Shown in pieces: positions 44,791-55,770 of a stretch of 64,000 nt of DNA; position 1 is the first letter of the stretch; each line of letters opens with the position of its first letter. The DNA comes from Peromyscus leucopus. Lineage: Eukaryota > Chordata > Mammalia > Rodentia > Cricetidae. The notes below the pieces were generated by a model. It did no database searches, was not told the origin of the DNA, and worked only from the letters and a program-made list of their open reading frames with translations. A program made the position numbers and the translations under genes. The stretch is from NCBI RefSeq assembly GCF_004664715.2, contig NC_051068.1:11648298-11712297 (forward strand), read 5' to 3'.

Positions 44791-46296
44791 AACATCTGTA
44801 TTTGAATGCACATTCGGGTTGTTCTCTTGGTTTAGATTGTATCACACTCAGGCACTAACAAGTGTGCTAGTTGTGGCCATCTGGGAAATGCAAAGTATAC
44901 AAGTGAGGAACACATACTTGATTGATAGCTAAATCATTAGTTCTTGAGGCTCGCAAACATTATTAAAAGGGAGTCATTAAAAAGCTGTCACTTGATCCCA
45001 GCTGTGCCATCTACGCAGATGAAATCACACCAAGTGACAGAGGCTTCTAAAGAGTTACCTAGGGAAACTCAGTAACCTGCTGTTTCCTCTGGGTAACAGT
45101 GCTATTGACTTGTCAATAAAAGAAGGATTTGTGCTCCTTGGCTGACTCTTCAAAGGAACTGAACTCATGTATACCTGACCTATGCAAGAGTAAATGGAGA
45201 AAAGGAAGCCTGGGAACAGGAAAGCTCTATAATACGAAAATGAATGAACAGATTAATTGACCTTACAGCTAATTATAAACTCCTCCTCTATGGATTTTCT
45301 TTAATGTTGACTTTTGCTGCTGGTCTAGCTCATGAGAACAACATACAAAAGTTTTCCTCCTTCTTTTACATTTTCCATATGACTGTGTGTTTCCAAATCT
45401 AAGTGTGAGGCCATATGAGCAAACTGGGCCATTTTGTTTTGGGTGTCACATGTTCTTTGGAAGTCTAGAACCTTTCACAGAAGTTATGTGGCCTATGGAA
45501 AGGGTGGCAACAAAAATAAATGCCACCCCTTGGTTGTCTATCAAGGCTAAATGCTTTGCAGGTATTTAAATATGGTCTCACTGATGGGTTCCATAACAAT
45601 CTGTATTTCACAAGGTGGAACCAAAAGCTACATGTTAACAATATCCCATAGTTTTTTTAATCTTCCTGGTAGGAATGAAGACACTTTGAAGAAATACTCA
45701 TATCTCTCTCTTTGGCTGTCAAAAAATTGAAACAGTGGATAACAAAACTCAGTGATATCCCAAGGAATTGCATGCTGGGAGAAGACAGGCTGATCCTCAG
45801 CCAGAGTAGAAGCTAGTCTCCAGGAAAGAGAGTTCACAGTTCTGACATTTGCCAGACTCCTCCAGGAGAAACTGGGGCTAAGACAGTGATGGTGGACGGG
45901 ACCACACCTTCACCAGGACTGCTCTGTTAGCGTAGCTCTGGCCTTCTGTTTAGGCCTAACTTCATGTCAGGACTCTGAAAAGGAATTGTACCCTTTTGTT
46001 CCCCTTTCCAGTGTGGCCACATTGAATAAATCTCTTTTTTCTGCTTTTAGCTATTACATTGTCTATTTAATTGCCCTATTGAGGAAAGGTAGCTAAGCCT
46101 AGGTTTTAGGGTTGCCAGGCCCTGATTCTAATAACACTAGCAATGATACGTCCTTACGTACTTCACAAGGTACCCCTAAAACCAACACCTCACTATTGCC
46201 TTTAAAACGCTATGAAGAGGTTCAGAGAAAGATGCTTCAATTGTATATTTGCAAGTAGAAAGAAATCTAAAATGAAAGATACCAAGGACTCATTAC

Positions 46297-46297
<1 letters not shown>
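44791..46297. other. Unassigned sequence; LTR-like patch
   Basis: 45880-46120 contains an AATAAA in CATTGAATAAATCTC and a T-rich stretch resembling an LTR R-U5 end, without confirmable boundaries. Otherwise nothing recognised. Confidence 0.35.
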
Positions 46298-46351
<54 letters not shown>

Positions 46352-46380
46352 AAATAAACAAAAAAAACAAAAAACAAAAA
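46298..46380 (+). repeat. Poly(A) run of 53, then A-rich sequence
   Basis: 46298-46350 is uninterrupted A, followed by (CAAAAA)n-like sequence to 46380. I see no retroposon body upstream with a polyadenylation signal. Confidence 0.9.
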
Positions 46381-47164
46381 ACCAACCACTCTGAGTGAGA
46401 GAAGGCCATCTGAGCATCCCCTGACATTAACCCCAAGCTGCACTTGTAGCCATGGCTGTGTTGCTAAGGTACAAAAGTGCACGCAAGGTAGTTTCATCTA
46501 ATAATTTTAAAGCCCATATTAGTATCAAGTAATTACATTTTATGGCAAACAGGGACCATCTGTCATTTTATTTTAACTAGGACATGGATAGATGTGAGAA
46601 TTAATGAGGCCATTAAGGGAAGAAAAATACAGGAAAGAAAGAAGGAAAGGAGGGAGAGCTGGGGGAGGAAATGGGGAGAGAAAGGAAGAAAAAGAGACCA
46701 TGAGGTCTGAGTTTTCCCATCAAATTTTGAGCAGTAAGAATCGCAAAACACCTGACTCAGGAAAATGATTTAGAATTATGTATGAGTGGGGACTTTAAAG
46801 CTAGAAATGGGGAGAAAAATGGTCCCAATAGAGATTCAAATACAAACATTGAAATGTTTCTAAGTTTAGAGAGGGTCCCAAGAGTGGGTAGGTGGGTGTT
46901 TTTTTTTTCACGTGTAAATTTATATTGAGCATTTATGAATTGGGGATATTGAAAGGAAGATGAGGCTGGCAAATGTAGAAAATTTGTTTCGCCTAGATAA
47001 ACACTTGCTTCTTCCCAGGAGAGAGAATAAATAAATTAATAGAAAGCACTTTCTCCAGATCTTTCTATAAGCCCCTGCACTGGTCTGCTGGGAGGACTTA
47101 TCAGAAATCCATCTGCCTAAGCCTGCATCTGAGTGTCTGCCTTAAATCCCAGAGAAGAGCTCAG
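46381..47164. other. Unassigned sequence with purine-rich patch
   Basis: Purine-rich at 46616-46700. No gene recognised. Confidence 0.4.
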
Positions 47165-47515
47165 GAGCTGGACTCTGTGTGAGTGTGGGTGCATGCATGT
47201 GTGTATGTGTGCGTACGTGCATGTGTGCACATGGGTGTGAGACCAGAGGTGTTCTCTTTTTCTGCCACTTTCCACCTTATCTTTTAAAACAACGTGTCTT
47301 GCCAAACTTGGTGCTCACTCATTGACCTAGACTGACAAGTACCTGTCCGTGATTGATCCTCCAGTCTCTTCCTCCCCTGTACTAAGGCTGCAGACACAGG
47401 CACCTGTGACCATGCTCAGATCTTCTTTTCTTCTACACGGGTTCCAGGGATCTGGATTTGCAACCTTACCCTTTTTCAGTGGGCACTTTACCAGTTGGGC
47501 CAAGACTCTAACCAT
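47165..47515 (-). mobile_element. B3-like SINE, diverged
   Basis: A TG/CATG-rich tail side (47175-47240), then TGTGAGACCAGAGGTG, GTTCCAGGGATCTGGATTTGCAACC and a decayed tRNA-derived head (GTGGGCACTTTACCAGTTGGGCC). Confidence 0.6.
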
Positions 47516-47594
47516 GAACCTGAAATCTTAAGCAGAGTTCCAAGAGATATTGATCCATATGAACTAAATTCTGACAATTTATGGACTACACAAC

Positions 47595-47925
47595 TTTTAG
47601 ACTAATTGCTAGTTGGGAGCTGGGAACATAGTGTTTGCTGCACAAGCCTGAGCAACTGAGTTTGGATTCCCAGCTCCCACAGAAAAGTTACCCTGGCTAT
47701 ACATGTCTGTGACCCAGGGCTGGCTGTCTTCAGCCAGAAGGATAGCTGGAGTCCATGGGTCAACCAGCCTTGTTGAGCCAGTGAGCTCCAGGTTAAGTGA
47801 GAAGAGAAACCCTGTCTTACTGAGATGAGACAGAGAGAAACTGAGACAGATATGACATCAACCTGTGGCTTCCACATACATGATCACACATGTGTACCTG
47901 AATATATACGTATAATATACACATT
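47595..47925 (+). mobile_element. B3-like SINE
   Basis: The tRNA-derived head at 47613-47680 (CAAGCCTGAGCAACTGAG, TTCCCAGCTCCCACAG) is followed by ACATGTCTGTGACCC and TGAGCCAGTGAGCTCCAGGTTAAGTGAGAAG...CCCTGTCTTA. Same layout as 4783-5128. Confidence 0.65.
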
Positions 47926-47940
47926 AAAGAAATTTTAAAA

Positions 47941-48118
47941 AGTGGTGGCACAAAAAAAAATCTCAGCACTCAGGAGGCAGAGACAGGTGGATCTCTGTGA
48001 GTTGGAGGCCAGCCTGGTTGACAGAGTGAGTTCCAGGACAGCCAAGGATATACAAACTCTATCTTGAAAAACCAAAAAATGAAAGAAAAAAAAAAGAAAA
48101 AGTTAAAAAAAAAAAAAA
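47941..48118 (+). mobile_element. B1 SINE
   Basis: Partly disrupted head (GTGGTGGCAC then an A run in place of the expected GCCTTTAATCC), then TCTCAGCACTCAGGAGGCAGAGACAGGTGG, GCCAGCCTGGTTGACAGAG, and an A-rich tail to 48118. Confidence 0.88.
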
Positions 48119-48300
48119 GCAGCCAAGTATAGTGCCAGGTTCTTGTAATCCCAGCCCTGTGAAGGCAGGGACAGGGAAGCTCAGGGCCACTGGCTACCCA
48201 GCCTGGCCAACTCCAGTTCCAGTAAGAGACCTTAGCTAAACTATTAAGGTAGAAAATGATAGAAAAAGACACATCACATTCATGTTCACCCACACCCCTC
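48119..48300 (+). mobile_element. Diverged SINE body (B1/B3-like)
   Basis: CAGCCAAGTATAGTGCCAGG, TTGTAATCCCAGCCCTGTGAAGGCAGGGACAGG, CCTGGCCAACTCCAGTTCCAGTAAGAGACCTTAGC. It follows the preceding B1 tail directly. Confidence 0.55.
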
Positions 48301-50857
48301 CTGCCCCACAAATATCTACTGGTTGCAATGGCTTGTATGGAAATAATGTTTAACACAATGGTAAAAATTATTGTTGACTATGACATGTGTTCAAATCAAA
48401 TTCTTCAAATAAGGGTATAGTAAATATTGTGAGTAGTTTTCATTATCAATGGCTGCTTTTAGTGGGGAATACTATGCTCACAGAAGGATACAGGGAAAGC
48501 TCATGAGCAGACATGTGTCCATGGGTATGAGAAGCTGGACCTGCCTGCTGCTGTGAGATGCCACCTGCTGATTCCTTACTGTGCTGTATCCATCTGTGAT
48601 GGCCCAATATGCTCCTGCCAATTCAGATCTTCACCCCTTACAAGCATGAGCATTGTTTGTAGAGCAGTGACCAAACAATAATAGAGCACCTTGCACATGG
48701 AACCATGTAAGTTCCGTAACAGCCTTCTGTGGCAGAATGCAGCACCAGCCCCATGTATGGGACAAGAAACTAAAAATTATAAAAACTAATTCACTTATAC
48801 ACAGTAAGTGAGGGTACATTATGAGCTCAAATCTTCTTCTGGATTCACAGGGAAAGAAAAATTCCTTTCTAAAATAGTTATTCTCTTTGCTACACATTGT
48901 TCTTCACCCTAAACCACGTGTCATCTCTAAACTCCCACCATCTAGAATTCTTTTGGGAGAACAAGACAGATCATTAATCAAAATGTCAGAATTCCCTCTT
49001 CACATTAAAATACTGATAGGAAAGTGATGTGAGGTAACAATTCCCCACTTTACTGTGATTCAGACTTGTTAATGGGTTCGGGGGAATTCATTGAGTTGGC
49101 TGACAAGAAGAGGCGTGTGCAAGGCAGTGGTGTGTTGGGAGTACTGCCACATTCGGATGTGTGGGGCCATTACTTCTGAGAGAGGCTTTAAATCTCTGAA
49201 TGTTTAAGGTGCAGGAAAATGGGGCTCTTTGGGGGAAAGAATATTAACTCATTGCCCTATGATCTGTTCACAGCTGGTTTTGGTTGAAATAAAGTAATGA
49301 TCTTCATTCAAACAGGCTGTCAAAAAACAGGCCCTAGGCCCAGCTCAGTCATAGTCCAGATGGGCACAAGTTGTTGCTTGTCTGTACCTGTTATCTAACC
49401 CTACACTGGTAGTTAGGTTTCTTCATGACTGGGGCAACTGTCAACGATCTTAGGAGTTCATGGTCCTATGGCCCATAACTGCATGGGATTGTAAATGACT
49501 CTTCTTGCACTGACTATACCTTACCTGTTCATTCAATCTTATTGCTTATAGTTATCTCATTTTCTCTCTGTTATTCCTCACATCCTGTACCTTAAATAGA
49601 GAAAAAGAAGAAAGGTTTCCCATGCTTGCCTCGATGTAACTTCGTGGTTTTGGCCTCCACCCTCTAGCACCCCCAAAAACACTTTTTCAGCTTTAACCTG
49701 CAAATGGTCTGAGATTTTTTTTTCTAAGTAAATTAACTTTATGTAACAAACTTGGTTTCCTACAAGAGCTACTAATCAGTAGAGCTAAGGAGAATACAGA
49801 ACGAGGCATCCTAATTTGGCATACTTAACAGAAAAGTTCAAGTTGTGTGTTGGATGGCCTGGGTGGAGCATTCCTTGACCATTCACTAGATGTATAATCT
49901 GAAGCTAATCAACCTCTAAGCCTTGACTCCACATCTGAGTGTAATACATCCATCACTTCAGTGTGGTGTCTAAATATGCTGACATACAATTAGCATTTAT
50001 TATGAAACCTCACACAGAGACTCAAAAAACTAATACCTAATACTAATAAAACAGTAAAAGGATTAAAAACCATTTTCTTCCTTTGTCTCCCCCAGGAATA
50101 AATATGTTCTACCACTTACCAGGAGGAATCAAGGAATGTTCATGTCAGTCTTATTTCTCTACAATATCTTTTTATATCATCTCCAGTAATAAAATGATTC
50201 ATTTTCAAAATACCAGTAAATAGAAAGAAAATTTCCCTAGTCAATTTATTTCCTCTATTATAAAAGGGGGGAAAAAACCTTCTCCATGATGGGCACATAA
50301 ACTGAGTTCATATATGTAAAATACTTTGTAAATACATATATGTAAATGAATTTGTTATATTTTTTATTTTGGATTGAAGTGACTGAAATTAAAAAGTCAA
50401 TTTAAAAGTGAGGAGAACTTGGTGAATGGCTATGTTGTCAAAGGGTATCTCTTATTTCTAGTTTAGCCTTAGAACTAGAACTCATCCTACACTGTGCATT
50501 AAAACTCACCAATGGGAAGATAAAGGATAATATTGACAGTGCAGTAATAAAATAAGAGAAGAAACCACTGTCTTTAGAAGATAGCTCCCCAGGTATGCTT
50601 AATGAACAAAAGTCACCTCACCTGGGTAGAAGCTTACTCTCCTCCCATCTGTTGAGAACTCTAAGTGGGTATTTGACTAGTTTTTGTCCCCCTAAAAGAT
50701 GCTGAGGCGTCGGCAGCAGCTCCCAGGATGAGGACACTAATGGATGGAAATATTTCTTCCAAGAGGCATCTTGTAAACACAAATTTGAAATTCTATTTGT
50801 ATAAGTTTTGCATATATGATGAAGCCTGGTAAAGGGTATCTGAAATGGAATTAATTT

Positions 50858-50860
<3 letters not shown>
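48301..50860. other. Unassigned sequence
   Basis: About 2.5 kb with no gene, RNA or repeat I can recognise. I counted no CpG in the first 300 bases, typical of neutral mammalian DNA. Confidence 0.45.

Positions 50861-50903
<43 letters not shown>
50861..50903 (+). repeat. (AC)n microsatellite
   Basis: 43 bp of uninterrupted AC. Confidence 0.95.
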
Positions 50904-50904
<1 letters not shown>

Positions 50905-52095
50905 CACACTGGTCCCCAAGCATCCTTTGAGCAGGGCTGTTTCATGGACTTGTAGAATTTAGGAATTTCTCTCACAAGGGTATGATTAGAACTCACTTTT
51001 CCTGGATGGTGATACTGTTTTAGCCATACTTAAGACTCAAATATGTTAGATTAATATAATGGTTTGATAAAGAGTTTTAATGCTGCCTCCTCTCTCTGTA
51101 GAGGAAACAATTACCCCTAGAGACAAAGCATCTTATTAGCATGAAAACGAGAAGTTGCTGTGATGTAGAAATAGAACCACAGATGATAGAACAGGCTGTA
51201 AGATCGAGGTGCAGGTCTGAATCACACTAACATACACGGGAACTGTGAATGTACACAACCATCTTCACAACTCAGCTCATCTCACTCATATTTAAACACG
51301 CTTCATGTATACCCAAAGCCATTGGATACTATGGACTCGGTCATTAAGCTGAGTGGGTGAAGACAAGGAGCATTTTGCAAAGGTGAGACTTTGCAAAACG
51401 ATTTCTGGAAGTGCATGAACTCTGTGCAGCTGACAGTGTTCGGTGTTTTTTCTTCTCTGGTAAGAAGGTCCCAGGTTATTCCACTTTTCTCAGTGCCGTC
51501 TTCCTGACAACGTCTAACTTTAGTCTTAGATTCACTTTCTTTGGAAATGAAGGCAGTGTTATCCCCAGTGGTGGCTTGTTTGAACATGTCTGTAGACAGG
51601 AGTTACTACTGCAGGTTCCCAAAAATAAATCTCGTCAGAAGTGTGTGCCCTATATATTTGGTTTTCTCAGTCTTACAAATGCTGGCCACCGCAGTCTAAG
51701 GGGCTGGTATTCTTTCCTAAGCATCCTTTGTATTCTTTAAACAGGAACAATGTGCCTTTCATCTTGGTTTCAAGCATCTATGCCTTGCTCTTCGTGTGCC
51801 TTGTGCTATCTGGGAATGAGGTTTTGTTTTCTGAGTAATCAATCCTCCCTCACACTGGACAACAGTCCAGGATAAAGGCCTGCTCAGGGGCCAAACCATG
51901 CCACTGCCTGTCTGCGTGGGAAGAGGAGTTCTTCCTAAGCAGTTAGGGACGAAACCAAAAGAATAGTACTATTGTATTGCATCTGACACCCACATTTCGG
52001 CATCCATAAATACACCTTTGCTGGGACTCGATGTCATCTGCTCTCTGCAGCTGCCTTGCTCCATAACAGTACATTCTTTCTCCCCATCAACTGCT
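50904..52095. other. Unassigned sequence
   Basis: No gene or repeat recognised. Confidence 0.4.
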
Positions 52096-52099
52096 TTTT

Positions 52100-52725
52100 G
52101 GGATTGGATTTGTTCTTATTTTTTCAAGGCCTTAAAGAATATAATTGTTAGTTATTTGAGACCTTTATGATTATTTTTCTAAGTGCTTACAATATAGACT
52201 TCCCCTGAGGACTCCGTGCACTGTATTCCATAGATTTTCTTTTTTAATTTTCTTTAAAGTTTCTTCAGTGACACATTCATTATTCAACAATGTATTGTTT
52301 AATCTCCATAAATTTGTGTGCTCTCTATAGTTTCTCTTCTTGATACCCAGCTTTATTTCATAGTGGTGAAACAGAACAGAGGAGGTTATTTCAGTTTTCA
52401 TATAGTTTGCTTCTTGTCCTGACATGCATTCTATTTTGAGGAAAGTTCTGTGGGATGCTGAGAAGAACATGTTCCCTGTAGCATTTGGGTGGACTATTCC
52501 ATAGGTGTATTTTAGGTCCAACTGGCTTATGGTGTCATTTAATTTTATTATTTCTATTTATATTTTGTATTATCTGTCTATGTACAATCATTAGTGATAA
52601 TGAGGACTTGAAATCACCAAGTAATTATGTGCTGTGGTTAATCTGTGTGGATTATTAGTTTTATGAAATCTGTTCATTTTTGAGTTTATGTTTAGAATTT
52701 CAGTATCCTTTTAATGGGTTGGAAA
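52100..52725 (-). mobile_element. L1 ORF2 endonuclease-end/linker fragment
   Basis: The minus-strand translation at 52521-52171 contains NLWRLNNTLLNNECVTEE and NLWNTVHGVLRGS, matching the L1 ORF2 end of the endonuclease and linker (WRLNN.LLNN.WV.EE, NLWD..KAVLRGK). Stops and frameshifts occur on both sides. Confidence 0.8.
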
Positions 52726-52950
52726 TACTTTTTAAGAGGTGTTCCACATCCTTGGCCATTATGGCAGTGCAGATTAAAATTCCTTTAAGGTTTCATCTCA
52801 CCCGAGTCAGAATGGCGTCACCAAGAATACAAATGACAAATGCTGGCACATAGGTGATGAAAAAGAAACCCTGTACATTGTTTGTGAGAGTGTAAACTAG
52901 TGAAGCTACATTGGAAATCAGTCTAGAGGTTCCTCCAAAACCTAGAAATG

Positions 52951-53130
52951 GCTGATTAGTGGTGTTGCATGCCTTTAATCCCAACACTCAGGAGGCAGAG
53001 GCAGGCAAATCTCTGAGTTTGAGTCCAGCCTGGTCTACAGAGTGAGTTCCAGGACAGTCAAGGCTATACAGAGAAACTCCATCTCAAAAACAAACAAATA
53101 AACAAACAAACAACAACAAACAAAAAAAAC
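52951..53130 (+). mobile_element. B1 SINE nested in L1
   Basis: A well-preserved B1 (GTGGTGTTGCATGCCTTTAATCCC ... GAGAAACTCCATCTC) with a CAAA-rich tail. Flanks CCTAGAAAT (52941-52949) and CCTAAAAAT (53131-53139) form a 9-bp duplication with one mismatch. L1 sequence continues on both sides. Confidence 0.93.
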
Positions 53131-53603
53131 CCTAAAAATAAAACTAGTATATGACTCAGCTATACTCCTGGTCATACAATTAAAGGACTTTATAGTAGGT
53201 TACAAAGATATTCACATGCCCGTATTCACAATAGCTAAGAAATGGAAGCAGTCTATCAACAAGTAAATAAGTAATTAAAATGCAGAACATATACAACACA
53301 AAATTTAATCAGTTCTGAAGAAACGTGAAATTTGCAGAAAGTGTAGTTCTTGGCTCCTTATCAAAGAAGCTTCTTTTTTTCAACAGAGACCATTACAGAA
53401 ATCTACAACTGGTAAAAATGCAGAGAACTGACCAATACGTTCCTAGCCTCAGTGATAACGTCTACAACACAACCCTACACCTCCAGGGTTCAGGAAGTAC
53501 CATGAAAGGCCAGAGGACCAGGACAGCTGTTGCAAGGTTAAGTTTTCTGTATATGACAGGAAAACTGCACCCAAGAAATCTCAATAATATGGCTGCCTAA
53601 ACA

Positions 53604-53713
53604 TGACCTGAACAATGACATTAGTGGACACACCAGTGTGACCTGAACAATGACAACATTAGTGGACACACCAGTGTGACACAAACAATGACAACATTAG
53701 TGGACATACCAGG
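53604..53713 (+). repeat. Three tandem units of 35-38 bp in the L1 3' UTR
   Basis: Units at 53604-53638, 53639-53676 and 53677-53713, each TGAC(C/A)...ACAATGACA..TTAGTGGACA.ACCAG. The first lacks 3 bp present in the others; the third differs by a few substitutions. Confidence 0.85.
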
Positions 53714-53885
53714 TCTCACCTACAGATGAAGGGAGGGTGACAGGCAATTAATGACTGCTGAAAGGGAGAAATAGTCTTCCCCAAGGAAGAGCTTCAAGGA
53801 AGGGAAAGAGGAGAGAAATGATGTGAATATAGTACCTATATATGAAATTCTAGAAAGAAAAATTTTAAATTGAGAGAAGAAATTT

Positions 53886-54240
53886 GCAGGTAAATGGGGA
53901 GATCTGGAGAAAATTATACGATTGAGGCAACTTAGAAGGACAAATGTCACATGTTTTTGCTCATACAGTGACCCTAGTTTTGACTCTTCAGATTTTTGTT
54001 GTTGTTTAACCTGGAGCACCTCTGGAATCCAGGAAACTAAGAAGGGAACACTGAAGAGGTGCCTTCTCTGTGTGGAGAGTAGAACACAGGTAACTGGGAA
54101 ATAGAGCAGGAGACCCTGGGAGACCACAGCTCGAGCAGAAGTGGGTGGAGAAAGCCAAATAAAATGAGTGGCACATGGAAAAGCCATGTGGAAACATTCT
54201 TTCTTATATATACCTGATAAAAAGTACAAAAAAAAAAATT
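53886..54240 (+). mobile_element. L1 ORF2 end/3' UTR fragment
   Basis: AAATGGGGAGATCTGGAG...GATTGAGGCAACTTAG, GGACAAATGTCACATG and the following TTGCTCATACAGTGACCCTAG parallel the L1 ORF2 end and early 3' UTR (compare 18414-18480 and 2434-2490). It ends in an A run at 54230-54239. The 169-codon minus-strand frame over it is a shadow. Confidence 0.55.
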
Positions 54241-54974
54241 GAAGGACGATGCCCTGTATGACTAGATAATGCTACTCCTAGCATCAGAGAGTTGCTAAAC
54301 TAAATTTTCTGTGCCAGATGTTGTTTATCTTTGTATGGGTTATTGCTACTTCTTTTATTGTTTATTAAAAAACAAAACTCAGGACTTAAATATTACAGAA
54401 ATAAACCTGAGAGATCCACAGAAGACAGAGAAACGATCACCCGCTCTCTTCGCCACCTTCCCCACTAGGAAAATATCATATATCTCCCCCGTCAGGCCCC
54501 TCCTTCTTGCTCCTCTGTGTGTCACTCTAGCTTCCTCTCAGTCAGCCAGAAAACTACGGTGCACTCCAGCCAGCTTAGTATGGACTCCGCCCTTCGAACC
54601 AAGGTTGGACTCCATTAGCAGCCTTGGAGCAACAACACAGACAAACCTCCCGCAACAATGGTTTGTTGGTCAGTTTGGTCCATACAAGGTCTTTTCAGTT
54701 CTCTTCCTTTCTCACCAGAATTAGAGGGTAATTCTCCTTTGATTAAGACACCACACACCTCAGTATGAAGAGCTAGATAAAGTAAGTTGGAAGTGACCCG
54801 AAATCTTCCTGCTTGGCTTTTAAAGCTCCAAAAGGCAAAATGTAGATGACAAAAATCATCAACAGTCCAACTCAGCTGTGAACCCTATCAACAATAAACC
54901 TAACTTTGCCTGGAAGGTGTGTGCCCTGAGCCGTGTCTGTTAAGAGGCCAGCCAACTCTTCTCTGATTGGATTT
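54241..54974. other. Unassigned sequence
   Basis: 54355-54700 has a repeat-like look (AAAACAAAACTCAGGAC, AATAAACCTGAGAGATCC) but I cannot name it. No gene recognised. Confidence 0.35.
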
Positions 54975-55421
54975 GAAGCCTGTGGTAGAATATTATTTTA
55001 AGGTGTGTTACTTTTGTTTATGTTGCATTTGTTTAACTCTGTGAAGCTGTGTTACTGTGCCTGCCTAAAACACCTGTGGTCTAATAAAGAGCTGAATGAC
55101 CAGTAGCAAGATGGAAGAAAGGATAGGTGGGGCTGGCAGCCAGAGAGAATATATAGAAGGAGAAAACTGGGGAGAAAGGATAAAAAGAACGAGAGAAGGA
55201 GGAGGATGCAAGGGCCAGCCACCCAGCTACACAACCAGAAATGGAGTAAGAAATAAGGAAATGTATACAGAAATAGAGAAAAGTAAAAGACCAGAGGCAA
55301 AAGCTAGACAAGATAATTAGTTAAGAAAAGCTGGCAAGAAATAAGCCAAGCAAAGGCCAGACATTTATAATTAAAAATAAACCTCTGTGTGTGATTTATT
55401 TGGGAGCTGGGTGCTGTGGCC

Positions 55422-55770
55422 TGTTGTTGAAGACCTTCTCTCCAGGTTCCACCAAGCCCCACAGTCCCACAATCCAAGTATAAAATAATCACTCAGACGC
55501 TTATATTATTTATAAAGTGTATGGCCATGGCAGGCTTCTTGCTAACTGTTCTCTTATCTTAAATTAACCCATATCTATAAATCTATACCTTGCCACGTGG
55601 CTGGTGGCTTACCAGTATCTTTACACATTGCTTGTCCTGGTGGTGGCTGCAGTGTCCTCCCCCACCCTTCTTCCTGTTTCCCCAATTCTCCTCTCTCCTT
55701 GTCCCGCCTATACTTCCTGTCTGGTCACTGGCCATCAGTGTTTTATTTATATAGAGAGATATCCACAGCA
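55422..55770 (-). repeat. 3' LTR of the nested ERV
   Basis: Begins TGTTGTTGAAG and ends CCACAGCA on the plus strand. The minus-strand sense has ATAAATAAAAC near the beginning and a TATAAATAATATAAG stretch (55502-55516) further in. Thirteen differences from the 5' LTR. Confidence 0.93.

Larger units (their letters stand above)
52738..53885 (+). mobile_element. L1 ORF2 C-terminal remnant and 3' UTR, split by B1
   Basis: 52738-52940 and 53131-53330 translate in pieces to the L1 ORF2 C-terminal region (CCTTGGCCATTATGGCAGTG, TTTCATCTCACCCGAGTCAGAATGGC). 53330-53885 continues as L1 3' UTR-like sequence with a threefold tandem block at 53604-53713 and the shared words GAAATAGTCTTCCCC. It is head-to-head with the minus-strand piece. 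The lost intervening ORF2 part (the whole reverse transcriptase) means it may be a separate insertion. Confidence 0.7.

Noticed and set aside
46298..46350. Poly(A) run as tail of a retrocopy
   Set aside because: No polyadenylation signal, no recognisable retroposon body and no flanking duplication could be found upstream.
53720..54229. 169-codon minus-strand frame
   Set aside because: Antisense to L1 3' UTR fragments; no domain, and its composition follows the repeat.
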